Assembly (NCBI RefSeq): GCF_007859755.1
Contig: NZ_SJPF01000001.1
Span: forward strand, 784,734-848,733
Length of the DNA stretch: 64,000 bases
DNA from: Blastopirellula retiformator
Lineage (GTDB): Bacteria; Planctomycetota; Planctomycetia; Pirellulales; Pirellulaceae
Direction: 5' to 3'
A program made the position numbers and the translations under genes. Below, one piece after another: positions 42,901 to 52,932 of the stretch (position 1 is its first letter; every line of letters starts with the position of its first letter). Below the pieces are notes generated by a model. It did no database searches. It had not been told where the DNA came from and saw nothing but the letters and a program-made list of their open reading frames with translations.

Positions 42901-43431
42901 CCGCTGGCGGTGCTGGTCTCGCTGCCGGTCGGATTGTTCGGTTCGTTTCTGATGCTAAAAGGGATGGGGCTGGCGAACGACGTTTATTGCCAAATCGGCC
43001 TGGTGATGCTGGTCGGTTTGCTTGGCAAGAATGCGATCCTGATTATCGAGTTCGCCGTCCAGCGGCGACACGAAGGGCTCAGTATCCGCGACGCGGCGAT
43101 CGAGGGGGGCGCACTCCGTTTCCGCCCGATCATGATGACGTCGTTCGCGTTCGTCGCCGGTCTGATTCCGCTGGTCCGGGCAACCGGTCCTGGCGCCATC
43201 GGCAACCGGACGATCGGTACGACGGCCGTCGGCGGGATGCTGATGGGTACGCTGATCGGCGTGCTGGTCATTCCCGGTTTGTATTACCTGTTCGCCAAGT
43301 TGTCGGACGGCAAGCAGTTGATCAAGCAAGAGCATGACGACCCGCTCAGCGAGATCTTCGAGCGTGACCAGGCGCATCCGCCGCATGAAATGGGTGGGCC
43401 TGACTCGCAGCATGGCCCGAGCCAGGCGTAG
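39940..43431 (+). CDS. RND multidrug efflux transporter (HAE-1/AcrB-like)
   Basis: A 1163-residue inner-membrane pump, longer than the usual 1030-1050. N-terminus MFSKFLHRPALAIVISLLILFMGG is typical. Proton-relay residues are present: two Asp in TM4 (IGVVVDDAIVVVEAVHAKM) and Lys in TM10 (LGKNAILIIEFAVQRRHEG). A region of about 100 residues with two extra hydrophobic segments (about 525-590: VLSMILGAAVGYGIYELL and MTIGAVMAVLFFFTFRAVF) lies between TM6 and TM7. The product should export drugs or toxic compounds using the proton gradient, with the adaptor and channel encoded nearby. Confidence 0.92.
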   Translation: MFSKFLHRPALAIVISLLILFMGGLSIVSLPISQFPDVAPPSVVVSLSFPGSSAKILVDSTLVILERAINGVPDMRYMTSAATSAGEATIMITFEPGTDPNVAVLNVNNRIQMVKNQLPPIVEREGIIVMQNMTSMLMYVNVYSTDPKVDQNFLYNYVSANLLPEIQRTRGVGRAKILGNRAYAMRVELDLDRMRNYNISSADIMEAIKEQSLIGSPGRLGQATGTTSQTIEYVLTWIGRYDKPDQYGDIILRANEKGEILRLRDVANVSLGSAFYDLYSDIDGYPSASIVLKQIPGSNAADVIDEVKDKLKEFKADMFPPGMEYAISYDVSSFLDASIEKVLHTLFEAFVLVSLVVFLFLGDFRSTLIPTLAVPVSLIGTFFFMSMFGMSINLITLFALVLAIGVVVDDAIVVVEAVHAKMHEKHLSPYAATKEVVGEISGAIIAITLVMTSVFIPVCFMPGAVGVFYRQFALTMAMSIVLSGVVALTLTPVLCAMILKPHGQQKQTGIIGLMNGVINRTGDAANPIRLVLSMILGAAVGYGIYELLHVEIVHEVISEQLELTPTRMMTIGAVMAVLFFFTFRAVFSGSREGEKKLRGPIGMFLKVFDSGVEWVTRGYVGVVGLVVTRRIVTMAVIGLFGWGILVVNEVLPSGFIPLEDQGVIYGIIQTPPGSTLEYTNSKSHELQKICKEFDEVTSVTSLAGYEILTEGRGSNAGTCLINLKPWAERELTSKELIAELEERGREISNVKLEFFEPPAVPGFGAAGGFSLCLLDKTNTGDYDAFGKVTEDFLAALEKRKELKGLFTFFANDYPQYEILIDNDVAMQKGVSIEDAMENFSIVVGSTWEQGFIRFGQFSKVYVQSAPEYRRYPEDLDNMYVKNDEGEMVPYSAFMKIEKRQGMNEINRYNLYTTAIIQGAPAAGYSSGQALQAIQEVADEVLPHGYGIGWQGLAYDEAGKGNTAVLIFAVVVIFVYLVLVGQYESFLLPLAVLVSLPVGLFGSFLMLKGMGLANDVYCQIGLVMLVGLLGKNAILIIEFAVQRRHEGLSIRDAAIEGGALRFRPIMMTSFAFVAGLIPLVRATGPGAIGNRTIGTTAVGGMLMGTLIGVLVIPGLYYLFAKLSDGKQLIKQEHDDPLSEIFERDQAHPPHEMGGPDSQHGPSQA

Positions 43432-43965
43432 CCCGCGGAAGATTCCGTAAGAGTTTGCCAGATCGTCAAACTTAAACGCATCGCTCTCGGCAGGGCCAGG
43501 CGATGTGCGAGAAATTTGAATACGCCGCAGCGAATTTGCTGCGGCGTTTTCGTTGGCGGACTTGGTAAGGTTTGCAGCTGGTAGCGGTTGTATGCGCCAA
43601 TGGCTTCGCGGCGCGGCGAGGATGAAGTGCGGATCGTCTTCCCCTAGACCGCCTAATCGGCCCCTTAATGTCTTTTAATGATGTGCTGGCGACGCGGCGA
43701 AACCTGCTGTTTTCCCGCGTCTTTCTAGCGATTCGATCAGGTAAGATCGCCGCCGCCGCGCCGGACGCGAAGGATTGCCTGACCTGCCCTTATTTTTCTG
43801 CCGATACGATTTGAGCGGGAAGTATCTAGCCCACGCGTTATGCGGTCTGTCGCAATTGGACCGTCTGGCTACGGATACTAGCACTGACCGAAAAAGTCCG
43901 CCACCAGCGCGGAAGGCATGGGATCGAACACCAAACGATTGGCAGAAGTCGCAAGGGGCGGAACG
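43432..43965. other. Intergenic region between pump and outer-membrane channel genes
   Basis: About 530 bases. It contains the strong terminator at 43523-43552. The remainder (43553-43965) shows no gene and presumably carries a separate promoter for the channel gene; GGGGCGGA just before the ATG at 43966 is the likely ribosome-binding site. Confidence 0.4.
43523..43552 (+). terminator. Intrinsic terminator after the RND pump gene
   Basis: CGCCGCAGC pairs perfectly with GCTGCGGCG around loop GAATTT (43523-43546), followed by TTTT. It ends the adaptor-pump transcript, so the channel gene downstream is probably transcribed separately. Confidence 0.9.
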
Positions 43966-45765
43966 ATGAGACGGAGTCGACCTAACGTTGGTTTCAAGAC
44001 GAGTGCGTCGCGGCAATGCCTGATCGTAGTCGCCATCGCCTGCGTTCTGTTAGCGGCCTTGTCTGGATGCTCGATTCCCAAACTCTGTTGCGCCAAGAAG
44101 GGGCCGGATCTGCCGTACGACTTCAACGGTGAGACGACCGCTCAGAACTCGGCCGACGTCGGCATCGAAGAGTTCTTCGACGATCGCGTGCTGACGCAGT
44201 TGATGGCGCAGGGGCTGGTTAACAACCAGGAGCTGAAGATCCGTAATCAGGAAATTCGGATCGCCAGCAACGAAATCATGGCTCGTCGCGGCGCCATCCT
44301 GCCGTTCGTCTCGGTCGGCGCCCGCGGCGGTATGGAGCGAACCAGCAAATTCACTCCGCTTGGCGCCGCGGAAGAGCAACTGACCTATCCAGTGGGCGGC
44401 AAGTTCCCCGATCCATTGCCCAACGTTGGACTAACCGCCAATCTCTTCTGGCGGATCGACATTTGGCGAGAACTGCGAAACGCCCGCGACGCCGCGATGC
44501 AGCGGTATGTCGAAGCGGTCGAAGTGCGAAACTACTTCGTTACCCAACTGGTCGCCGAGATCGCCACCAGCTACTACGAACTGGCGGCCCTCGACAAGCG
44601 GATGCAATACCTCAATCAAACGATCGCCATCCAAAAGCAAAGCCTGGAAGTGGCCCAGGCGCAAAAAGACGCCGGTCGCGGTACCGAACTGGGCGTGCAG
44701 CGTTTTCTGGCCGAAGTGCGGAAGAACGAAAGCGAGTTGCTGATCGTCAAGCAGCAGATTATCGAGACCGAAAACAAGATTAACTTCCTGGTCGGCCGCT
44801 ATCCGCAGCCGGTCGCTCGCACCGAGTGGGACTTCATCGTCCTCGATTCGCAAGTGTTGGCGGTCGGGGTGCCGGCGCAATTGCTCGCCAATCGCCGCGA
44901 CATTCGCGCCGCCGAGCGAGAGCTGGCCGCGTCGGGACTCGACGTGTTGGTCGCCCGGGCTCGCTTCTTCCCGCGGTTCGACATCACCGCCGGCATCGGT
45001 TACGAGGCGTTCAATCCGCGCTACCTGTTTGACCCGGGCTCCTTTATCGCCAACGCCGCCGGCGAACTGGTCGCTCCTTTGATCAACAAGTCGGCGATCA
45101 AGGCCGACTACCTGAACGCCAACGCGCGTCAGCTGCAAGCGGTCTACGACTATCAGCGGACCGTGCTGAACGCCTACACCGAAGTGATCAACGCCATCAC
45201 CAAGGTCGAGAACTACCGCCAGAGCGTCCAGATCAAGCAAGGTCAGGTCGCCGCCTTGGATGAATCGGTCAACGTGGCGACTGATCTGTTCCAGAACGCC
45301 CGGGCCGAATACGTCGACGTCCTCTTCTCGCAACGCGACTTGCTGGAAGCGAGAACCGATTTGATCGAGACGAAGCGACAGCAACTGTCGGCGATCGTAA
45401 AAGCGTACCAGGCCCTCGGCGGCGGCTTCCTCTGGTCGAGCAGCGGGTCGACGTGGCTGGACGTTTACTGTGAACCTCTGCTGATTGAGCCCGACGAAGT
45501 GATCATGCCGCCAATGCCGGAGGACGCGGTCGACCTGCCGGAACCGACCGCCGCTTCACCGGTACCGGCCGTCCCCACGATGGCGCCGCCGGCGATCGAT
45601 CCGCAGGAACTGTCGCAGCCCGACCAAGTGAGCTTGCAACCGGCGCACGTCGATCCAATCTGGGCGAACAACCCCGCGCCCGCCACGCCCAATCGTCCCG
45701 TCTCCTACGATCAGCCGGCCGCCTATCCGCCGCCGGTGTTGATCGAAAATCCGCTGCGTCCGTAG
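43966..45765 (+). CDS. Outer-membrane efflux channel (TolC/NodT-like) lipoprotein
   Basis: A 599-residue protein; ATG at 43966 follows a good ribosome-binding site. Lipoprotein signal: CLIVVAIACVLLAALSGC. The body is the two-repeat OEP fold: QGLVNNQELKIRNQEIRIASNEI, LFWRIDIWRELRNARDAA, LVAEIATSYYELAALDKRMQYL, and the second half with LANRRDIRAAERELAASGLDVLVARARFFPRFDITAGIGY and FQNARAEYVDVLFSQRDLLEART. The last 90 residues are a Pro/Ala-rich tail not usual for the family. Partner of the RND pump upstream. Confidence 0.92.
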   Translation: MRRSRPNVGFKTSASRQCLIVVAIACVLLAALSGCSIPKLCCAKKGPDLPYDFNGETTAQNSADVGIEEFFDDRVLTQLMAQGLVNNQELKIRNQEIRIASNEIMARRGAILPFVSVGARGGMERTSKFTPLGAAEEQLTYPVGGKFPDPLPNVGLTANLFWRIDIWRELRNARDAAMQRYVEAVEVRNYFVTQLVAEIATSYYELAALDKRMQYLNQTIAIQKQSLEVAQAQKDAGRGTELGVQRFLAEVRKNESELLIVKQQIIETENKINFLVGRYPQPVARTEWDFIVLDSQVLAVGVPAQLLANRRDIRAAERELAASGLDVLVARARFFPRFDITAGIGYEAFNPRYLFDPGSFIANAAGELVAPLINKSAIKADYLNANARQLQAVYDYQRTVLNAYTEVINAITKVENYRQSVQIKQGQVAALDESVNVATDLFQNARAEYVDVLFSQRDLLEARTDLIETKRQQLSAIVKAYQALGGGFLWSSSGSTWLDVYCEPLLIEPDEVIMPPMPEDAVDLPEPTAASPVPAVPTMAPPAIDPQELSQPDQVSLQPAHVDPIWANNPAPATPNRPVSYDQPAAYPPPVLIENPLRP

Positions 45766-45917
45766 CGCCGCTTACCAACGCAGGCAAGTAGCGGCGATCG
45801 GCGTCTCGGGTGGATCGCCGTGGGGCGACTTGCGATACTAGGGACTTGCTGGTTCGTAGTCACCCAAGTCGATTGCGACCGATGTCGAGTTTCTCCCTTG
45901 CCCGGAAGTGACGCCCC

Positions 45918-46982
45918 ATGAACTCCGCCGCCAATGCCGCTGCTGCGCTCCACCGACCCGAGACCGATCCGACCCCCATCTTTGAGCATTTTCGGGGGAT
46001 GCATGGCTCGGAGTTGTTAACCGCGGCGGTCGCTCATTTCGACCTGTTCGGTCGACTTCAGCAGCAGCCGCTCGATTTCGCGTCGCTCCGTCAGGCGTTG
46101 CAATTGGAAGAGCGTCCCGCGCACGTGCTGCTGACGGCCCTCAGGGCGATGGGCTTGTTGCAAGAAACGGACGGCAAACTGGCGCTCACCCCGCTTGCGG
46201 CTGAGCATCTCGTACCGGGCGGGCCGCTCGACTGCGGCGACTATATTGGCTTGGCGGCGCAAACGCCAGGCGTGTTGACGATGGTCCGCTTACTGAAGAC
46301 GAACCGTCCTTTGGGGAGCGACGATAGCGAAGAAGGGGGCGCCGCGTTCATCTATCGCGACGGCATCAAGTCGGCGATGGAGGCGGAAGCGTCGGCCCGG
46401 CACTTTACGCTCGCGCTGGCTGGTCGGGCGAAGAACGTCGCGCCGCATCTGGCCGAAGCGGTTTCGCTCGCAGGGGCGAAGTTGTTGCTCGACATCGGCG
46501 GCGGTACCGGCATCTATTCGCACGCCCTGCTGCAGAAGAACCCGGACCTGAAGGCGATCGTGTTTGATCGCCCAGAAGTGCTGAAAATCGCCGGCGAAAT
46601 GGCCGAACAGTATGGCGTCACCGATCGCTGTCAGTTGGTCGGCGGCGATATGTTCGCCGATGAGATCCCGGCCGGAGCCGACGTCATTCTGCTCTCGAAC
46701 ATCCTACATGATTGGGACAAGCCCGAGTGTCAGCAAGTGGTCGATCGCTGCGCCGCGGCGCTTGCGCCCGGCGGTCGACTCTTGATCCATGACGTGTTTC
46801 TCGATGACGCGCTCGATGGACCGCTGCCGATCGCCCTCTACTCGGCGTCGCTCTTCTCCTTTACTGAAGGTCGCGCCTACAGCGGCGCTGAGTATCGCGA
46901 GATGCTGACTGCCGCTGGACTGACGCCGCAGCCAATCGTGCCGACGCTGGTGCACTGCGGCGTCTTGGCAGGCGTGAAATAA
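45918..46982 (+). CDS. SAM-dependent O-methyltransferase (plant-type O-methyltransferase family 2)
   Basis: A 354-residue protein with an N-terminal winged-helix dimerisation domain (SELLTAAVAHFDLFGRLQQQPLDFASLRQAL) and a C-terminal Rossmann methyltransferase domain: LLLDIGGGTGIYSHALLQ (SAM site), AIVFDRPEVLKIA, VGGDMFADEIPAGADVILLSNILHDWDKPECQQV with the His-Asp pair of the family, and GGRLLIHDVFLDD. Such enzymes methylate hydroxyl groups of small aromatic or polyketide compounds. It follows the efflux genes, which may be coincidence. Confidence 0.88.
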   Translation: MNSAANAAAALHRPETDPTPIFEHFRGMHGSELLTAAVAHFDLFGRLQQQPLDFASLRQALQLEERPAHVLLTALRAMGLLQETDGKLALTPLAAEHLVPGGPLDCGDYIGLAAQTPGVLTMVRLLKTNRPLGSDDSEEGGAAFIYRDGIKSAMEAEASARHFTLALAGRAKNVAPHLAEAVSLAGAKLLLDIGGGTGIYSHALLQKNPDLKAIVFDRPEVLKIAGEMAEQYGVTDRCQLVGGDMFADEIPAGADVILLSNILHDWDKPECQQVVDRCAAALAPGGRLLIHDVFLDDALDGPLPIALYSASLFSFTEGRAYSGAEYREMLTAAGLTPQPIVPTLVHCGVLAGVK

Positions 46983-47131
46983 GGGGAAGGAAGAGTGCAA
47001 GACTCGGTAGGATTTCGGCAGCTGAACTAGTGTAGATCAAGGCAGTTCCGCCGAGGATCCGCGATCTCGTGCTGCAGCAGCGAATTGCCGCAGTCCAGCC
47101 GCAGCTCACCGCGTTGTCGACTTGACCTGGT

Positions 47132-50100
47132 TTAGGGCGCCGCTTGCACCAAGAGGCGGACCGACTGACTCGTCCCCCGCTTGTCCTCGTCGTAGTACTC
47201 GTAGGCGACCGCCGGGAGGGCGAGAATATCGACCGGCATCGTCGCCTTCAGTTCGTACGCCAGCGTCAGCGGCTCTTCTGGCGATAGGCCGCGAAGATAG
47301 ACAATCACGCTGCGGGCGTTGATCTCGTATTTCTCGATATCACCCAGCAGTTTGCGTTCTTCAAATTCAGCCCGGCTGACCTCAAAGCCGGCTGGAATCG
47401 GCAGGTCGAGCATCACCATCGGCGCCTCTTCGGACATGCGATTGGTGACCGTGGCGGTCGCGACAATCGAGTCGTTGACGGCCAGCTCGGTACGATCGTA
47501 CTCGAGCTGGACCGTCAACGGCTCTTCCGGCTGCTCCGGCCCCGCCAGTTCTTCGTAATACTTCAGCACCACCTGGTAGCCAGTCGACGTATTGGTGGCG
47601 TCGCTCAGTCTTAGCTTCGACAGCCCAGTTGTGAACCGATCTGACAGAATGATCTGCCGCATCACGTCGGCCTGGTCGACCGGAATGGTGATGCGCTCTG
47701 CCGGTCGATCGGCCAGTTGCAGTTCGATCCGTCGCTCTTTTTCATCGCTAAGGGTCCGTCCGGTCCCTGCGATCAGCGCCTTTAGGGCGAGGACCGTCGC
47801 TTGCGTCGAATGCCACGTACCGCGGCCATCCTTATGATCGATCAGCCAAGAGAGCCCGCCGCGAATGGTCGCCGCTTCGCGTTTTCCACGAATCAGGGCC
47901 AACATGGCCAGCGAGGTCGTTTCGATATCTTGGCTGCGACCGGCTCCGTAGAACATGGTTCGCCCAGAATTGCTACTTCCCCACCAGGTTCGCTTGCCAT
48001 CGCTCGACGTCTGCCGTAGCGTCTGCAATCGAGCCAGATAGGGTTGGGCCTCGAATGTGGTCGGATCGATCGCCAACAGGGCGTTGCAAACCAGAGCCAG
48101 CGTGTAGGGATCGTCAATCTGGTTGGGCCGGAATGAACGAAGATAATTGAGCGTCGCTTGCGACTGCGCGTCATTCGTCTCGCCGTCGTAGACTGCCCAG
48201 GCGATGTAGGCGGTCGTGCTCAGGCGAGCCAGATCGCCGCCGCCGCTCGCGGGATCGCCATGAAAACGATGTCCTTCCGGATCCCACGTTCCGTCAGGCT
48301 TGCGCTGCCCCAACAGCCAGCGACGCGTGCGCTCGATCAGCGCCGGATCGACGTCGTGAACCCGCGCCATGTCTTGGAACTCCATCAGGCCATAAGCGGT
48401 CAGCGTTCGATTGGCAGGCGGCCGCCCAAACCAATCGAATCCACCGCCGGCGACTTCAAAGGTTAGCAGACGCTGATAGCCGAGGTGGATGTACTGCCGA
48501 GCTTGCGCTTCGACCTCTGGCGCCGAGTTGCCTGTTCGTTTCAGGTAGGCGAGCGCCAGGACGTTGGGATACGTGGTAGAGGAGGTTTGCTCGAAGCAGC
48601 CATAGGGACGTTGGAAGATGCCGTCGAGACCTTCCACCACATGGCTGAACGTCGACGGATAGAACCGCACGATCGCGGTGACGCTCCCCTCGACCGCGTC
48701 GTCAGGGACGTTCAAGTTCAATTCGGTCGCCGAATCGAGCACGCCATTAAAGACCGTTTCGACTGGCCGCCCGTTGGGGATGATTTCGATCTCGCGCTCC
48801 AAGGCGTCCGCCACTTCGCCGCTGTGGGCGGTCACCTTCAGCTTATGACGTCCCACCTTTTCGGCGCGGATGCGGTAGTGCAGCGAGCGAACTTCGCCAG
48901 GCTGCAGCGTGATTGACTGCTCGGCCTCGTCGAGACCCTCAAACCAAGGCGCCGACGCCAGCGTCAGCGCCACTTCCTGCGGCTCGTCCAAATAGTTGTA
49001 GACGACCACCGGGACCGCAACCTCATCGCCCCGCGTCAGCGCCACCGGCAGGTTCAAATCGACGAAGAAGGGCTGGAAGACGCGCAGCGACGACTGCGAC
49101 GCTCCCAACTGCCCGTTGGCCGAAACGGCGCTGGCGGTCAATCTCCATGAGGTGATCGAATCGGCCAGGTCAACGTCAATCGTCGCGCGTCCCTGGTCGT
49201 CAGTGATTAGCTCGGGACGCCACAGCAAGGTTTCGGGGAACCATTGCCGAACGCGAACCTGTTTGCCCGCTTCGCCTGGTGGTCGGTCAAACTCAAGGCC
49301 CATCTCATCGATAGGTTCAAATTCCTCCATCGTAAAAGCGGCGAGGCCCAACTGTTTTAGGTTGTTCACTGCTTCTGCCCGACGTGCTGCTTCCCGCGCT
49401 TGCTGAACCGCCGGCAGGAGAAGCGAAATTAACACGCCGCCAATCAGGATCACCGTTATCACCTCCGCAATCCGCGTCGTCTCAAAGACATACGAGAGCA
49501 CGATCACGAACCCGGGGATGCCGAAAACGAGGGCGAAGATCCACCACAAGAATCCGACCAAATCCATCCCTTCCCGTTTGGTCGCTTCGATCGCCTGCAC
49601 ATGTTCCGGGCGAGACGACGCCGTCAGCGAGTGGTAGCTCGGCTCGTCGCGCAGGTCGTCGAGCACGTCCGGCGGGAAGTAGGCCGACAGGTCGACCAAC
49701 TCTTCCCAATCGGAGCGATTGAAAACCTCAAAAACTTCCTGGTTGTTCTCGACGAAGGGAAGCAGGCGCTCCATCATCGCCTCGCGTTTCGACTTCTCGC
49801 GACGCTCGGCGCCGGCGAACAGGGCTTGCTCAAAGAGGCGACGATCGGCTGGGCGTCCCTCTAGATCCAATGACGGGGACCAGGGATAGATCGCGTAGAC
49901 CGGCGTCAGCAACTCCTGCTCAAGCAGGAAGAAGCTTTGCTGCATTTGCGCGCCGGAACCAAGCACCGAGAAGACCGCTTCGTCGACCGCCGCCAGGCTG
50001 ATCGCGCCCGGCGCCGGTTTGCCGTCTTGATCGGTCAGCTTCAAGGCGATCTTCGCTTTTTCGCCGGGGCGATACTGATCGCGATCAAGCTTCGCCGTGA

Positions 50101-51982
50101 TTTGTAGTTCATTGGCCTGGCGAATGTAGAGGACCCGCGTCTTGCGGACCGGTTGGCCCTGCTGGTCGAAGCGATAGGCGCACAACTCCAGCGTGCCGAA
50201 CATCTCTGGCGGCAGATCGAGCAGATACTCGCCATGCCCGTCCTTCATTTCTATCGAGTCGGTCAGGATCGTCTGACCATCTTTGACGAAGTCGAGAAAG
50301 ACCGGTTCGTTGCCGCCGCCGATCGCCGACAGCCGCATCACCTCGCCTCCGTCGTAGACCGCCTTGTCGGTGCGAACGAGAAAATCATGCGCCGCTTCCC
50401 CGCACGTCAGCTTCACCTGGCTCCGCCCCACCAAGCCCGCTTCGTCGGTCGCCCGGACGATGATGTCGAGCTCTGGCGACTTCGGCGTCAATTCGCAAAC
50501 GGCGGCGCCTAGTGGTGAAGTGGTAAGCTCTTCGCTGACGCCGCTCATCGCGATGCGGGCCTCGGCCGGACGACCATCGGCGTAGTTGGCCAACACGTAG
50601 ACGCGATTGGGAATTCCTTGCACGAGCTTCGCCGATTCCGGAATGATCTGCACGTGGATCGGATTGATGGTAACGATCCGCGAGACAGTTTTCGTTTGTT
50701 CCTGCCCCGCTGTGTCGACGACTTTGATCTGCACATTCACCCGGGCGTTTCCGTTTTCCTGCGGCATCCCAACCAGTCGATCGGGCAGGCGGAGCGAAAA
50801 TTGCGCGACGCCAGAGGCATTGGTCTCAACAGTCGCTTGGTCGGTTGCGTCGCTCGCGACATCGCTGGTCCGCAGACGCACGTTGACCGTCCCCTTTGCG
50901 ACCGGTTTGCCAAAGAAGTAGTTGGCCTGCACGGTCCCTTCGATCCGATCGCCTGGCTGGTAGTATGACTTGTCGAGCTCGACTTCCAGCTTGAACTTCG
51001 GCAGCACGTACTTTTTGACGTCGACGGCGACGGCGCTTTCGGTTTCGCCCACCAGGCACTCGATGCGGTATTGCCCCTCGATGATTTCCTGGGCCAACGG
51101 ACAGTCGAGCGACGTGATTCCATAGCGACTGGTCACGTCCTGCTTGCGATAGATCACGTTTCCTTTGGGATCGGTGATGCGGAAGGTGACCGCCTGGCCG
51201 GCAGTTGGTTTCAAGTCGGGACGCCGCAGCGATAGGCTCCGCATGTGGATCGTCTGGCCCGGCTGATAAACGGGCTTGTCGGTCGTCACCATTACTTGCG
51301 ACGCGCGGCGCAGATGGATCTTGTGCGTCAACTTTTGGTCGCCTCCCGCGGGATGCGCGACGATCCGCAGTTCGTAGTCGCCGTCGCTCCAATCGGGCAG
51401 CTGAATCCGGGGGCGTCCGCTTCCTTGGGCGTCGGTCTGAAAGCTGGTCAGATGAAAGACTTCGTCCGAGTCGGGTTTGGCGATCGCAATGTCGACCGGC
51501 ACGTCGGCGATCGTCTCGTCGCTCTCGGTATTAAAGACCACCACCCGCAGCGACGACTCGGTATCGGAGAGCAAATCGGTCTGCCCCAGCACTTTCACGT
51601 CATAGGGAGAAGGCGCCAGGTTGGTGTAATAAGCTTGCAAGCTGACGATGACCAGCAGAAAGGTGGCCGCCAGCGTAACGGCGGTCGTATAGAACTTTTG
51701 TTTCAGCGGCATCTCCCCCCACCAGTCGCCGACCCTTTGCAGGCGCGTTCGCTTTCCCAACGCGGCGATCTTCGCCTCGGTCGCTTCGATCAGGCTTTGC
51801 GACGCTTCCATCGGCGGCAGCAACTGGTACAACTCGGCCCGCTTGCGCGCTTCGTCGAGCGCCGCCTGGCAGATCGCGCATTGTTCGCAGTGCTGACGGA
51901 CGCGATCGGCATAGGCGACCGACAGCGCACCATGCACGTAGGAGTCGACATCATCGAGAACGTGGGAAAATTTCGTGGACAT
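47132..51982 (-). CDS. Alpha-2-macroglobulin family protein with N-terminal anti-sigma-like zinc finger
   Basis: A 1616-residue membrane-anchored protein. Residues 1-40 carry H31-x3-C35-x2-C38 ([11 protein letters not shown]), the zinc-finger form of anti-sigma factors. A membrane segment is at about 97-118 ([19 protein letters not shown]). MG-type macroglobulin domains follow ([57 protein letters not shown]). Near residues 840-880 a pseudopilin-like hydrophobic stretch is embedded ([17 protein letters not shown], then [20 protein letters not shown]). The bait-to-thioester half includes the intact thioester YGCFEQTSS (Cys about 1129). It should trap proteases at the periplasmic side; the cytoplasmic end may control the neighbouring ECF sigma. 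Confidence 0.9.
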   Translation of the reverse strand: MSTKFSHVLDDVDSYVHGALSVAYADRVRQHCEQCAICQAALDEARKRAELYQLLPPMEASQSLIEATEAKIAALGKRTRLQRVGDWWGEMPLKQKFYTTAVTLAATFLLVIVSLQAYYTNLAPSPYDVKVLGQTDLLSDTESSLRVVVFNTESDETIADVPVDIAIAKPDSDEVFHLTSFQTDAQGSGRPRIQLPDWSDGDYELRIVAHPAGGDQKLTHKIHLRRASQVMVTTDKPVYQPGQTIHMRSLSLRRPDLKPTAGQAVTFRITDPKGNVIYRKQDVTSRYGITSLDCPLAQEIIEGQYRIECLVGETESAVAVDVKKYVLPKFKLEVELDKSYYQPGDRIEGTVQANYFFGKPVAKGTVNVRLRTSDVASDATDQATVETNASGVAQFSLRLPDRLVGMPQENGNARVNVQIKVVDTAGQEQTKTVSRIVTINPIHVQIIPESAKLVQGIPNRVYVLANYADGRPAEARIAMSGVSEELTTSPLGAAVCELTPKSPELDIIVRATDEAGLVGRSQVKLTCGEAAHDFLVRTDKAVYDGGEVMRLSAIGGGNEPVFLDFVKDGQTILTDSIEMKDGHGEYLLDLPPEMFGTLELCAYRFDQQGQPVRKTRVLYIRQANELQITAKLDRDQYRPGEKAKIALKLTDQDGKPAPGAISLAAVDEAVFSVLGSGAQMQQSFFLLEQELLTPVYAIYPWSPSLDLEGRPADRRLFEQALFAGAERREKSKREAMMERLLPFVENNQEVFEVFNRSDWEELVDLSAYFPPDVLDDLRDEPSYHSLTASSRPEHVQAIEATKREGMDLVGFLWWIFALVFGIPGFVIVLSYVFETTRIAEVITVILIGGVLISLLLPAVQQAREAARRAEAVNNLKQLGLAAFTMEEFEPIDEMGLEFDRPPGEAGKQVRVRQWFPETLLWRPELITDDQGRATIDVDLADSITSWRLTASAVSANGQLGASQSSLRVFQPFFVDLNLPVALTRGDEVAVPVVVYNYLDEPQEVALTLASAPWFEGLDEAEQSITLQPGEVRSLHYRIRAEKVGRHKLKVTAHSGEVADALEREIEIIPNGRPVETVFNGVLDSATELNLNVPDDAVEGSVTAIVRFYPSTFSHVVEGLDGIFQRPYGCFEQTSSTTYPNVLALAYLKRTGNSAPEVEAQARQYIHLGYQRLLTFEVAGGGFDWFGRPPANRTLTAYGLMEFQDMARVHDVDPALIERTRRWLLGQRKPDGTWDPEGHRFHGDPASGGGDLARLSTTAYIAWAVYDGETNDAQSQATLNYLRSFRPNQIDDPYTLALVCNALLAIDPTTFEAQPYLARLQTLRQTSSDGKRTWWGSSNSGRTMFYGAGRSQDIETTSLAMLALIRGKREAATIRGGLSWLIDHKDGRGTWHSTQATVLALKALIAGTGRTLSDEKERRIELQLADRPAERITIPVDQADVMRQIILSDRFTTGLSKLRLSDATNTSTGYQVVLKYYEELAGPEQPEEPLTVQLEYDRTELAVNDSIVATATVTNRMSEEAPMVMLDLPIPAGFEVSRAEFEERKLLGDIEKYEINARSVIVYLRGLSPEEPLTLAYELKATMPVDILALPAVAYEYYDEDKRGTSQSVRLLVQAAP

Positions 51983-52053
51983 CGTGATGATCCTGAAATC
52001 AAAAGGCGAAGCGAAGGGAAACGCGCGGCCGACTGGCGGCGGAGCGTTTCGGG

Positions 52054-52608
52054 TTAAAGTCGCGGTTCGAGGTAGTCGCGCATCGCGTTAAGTCCGTGAT
52101 GCATGTTCGAGCGGGCGGTCGATTCGCCGCAGCCGACCACCTCGGCGATTTCGGCGAACGACATCCCGTTCCAGAGCCGCAGTGCGACGACGGTTCGCTG
52201 TTGCATGGGCAAGCGGAGCAGGGCGGTCTCGACCAGCGCGGCGTTTTCGGTGGCGATCGCGCCTTCGTCGGGGGGCGGTCCGTGTTCGAGCGCGGTATCG
52301 GCGTAGTGCGAGTCGGGGACGACCAGCGGATCGCCCTGCTTGCGAAACTCCTGCCGGCATTTGTTCATCGCGATCCCGAAGACCCAAGGGCGAACGGATC
52401 GCGGGAAGGCGTACTTGCGGCGACTGGTCCAGATCGCCAAGAAGACTTCCTGGAACAGTTCTTCCGCGCGATGATGATCCTGCGTCATGCGACGCAAGAA
52501 GGTCAAAATGGGATTGGCGTAACGGCGCATCAACAGCGAAAAGGCTTCGTGGGCCCCACCGGCCGCTTCCTGCATCAACCGCTCATCCGACTCGTAAGGA
52601 TGTTTCAT
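52054..52608 (-). CDS. ECF-family RNA polymerase sigma factor
   Basis: A 184-residue sigma factor. Region 2: [61 protein letters not shown]. Region 4: [46 protein letters not shown]. It lies 71 bases upstream of the alpha-2-macroglobulin gene on the same strand, whose first 40 residues look like a zinc-finger anti-sigma domain; the two are therefore a probable sigma/anti-sigma pair. Confidence 0.9.
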   Translation of the reverse strand: MKHPYESDERLMQEAAGGAHEAFSLLMRRYANPILTFLRRMTQDHHRAEELFQEVFLAIWTSRRKYAFPRSVRPWVFGIAMNKCRQEFRKQGDPLVVPDSHYADTALEHGPPPDEGAIATENAALVETALLRLPMQQRTVVALRLWNGMSFAEIAEVVGCGESTARSNMHHGLNAMRDYLEPRL

Positions 52609-52932
52609 GTTGGTGGCTCCAGGGACGTCTTACCTACCTATTAGCGCGCCGGCGCCCTTTCGTTGAATCAGAAATCGAAGAATTTAGGAGGAATTTTGTC
52701 GCGGTGAAACCGGATGCGGGCGAATCGCTGATGTTTCGCCGTCTAGAAAGCGGGGAGAAGCTGCCAGGTCAGTTCTGGATGCCGGGGGCAAGGATCTGGC
52801 AGTAACGGCCAGACCCGGCATGCAATTCTGGCCGGATGTCGATAGTCCACGCCAATAAAAAACGCCGCCCTGGAACCTGCGGAGAGTTCCAAAGCGGCGC
52901 ACTGGGGGAATATCTCGATTCGCGATCGTCGG
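52609..52932. other. Intergenic region upstream of the ECF sigma gene
   Basis: No gene seen in these 324 bases. It contains the terminator of the PQQ-propeller gene at 52856-52900 and presumably the sigma promoter, for which I recognise no clear -35/-10 pair. Confidence 0.4.
52856..52900 (-). terminator. Intrinsic terminator of the PQQ-propeller gene
   Basis: On the minus strand GCGCCGCT and, further on, GGCGGCG form the outer stem with an inner TGGAACT/AGGTTCCA stem, followed by TTTTTTATT. It lies about 33 bases after the stop of the PQQ-propeller gene. Confidence 0.85.
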
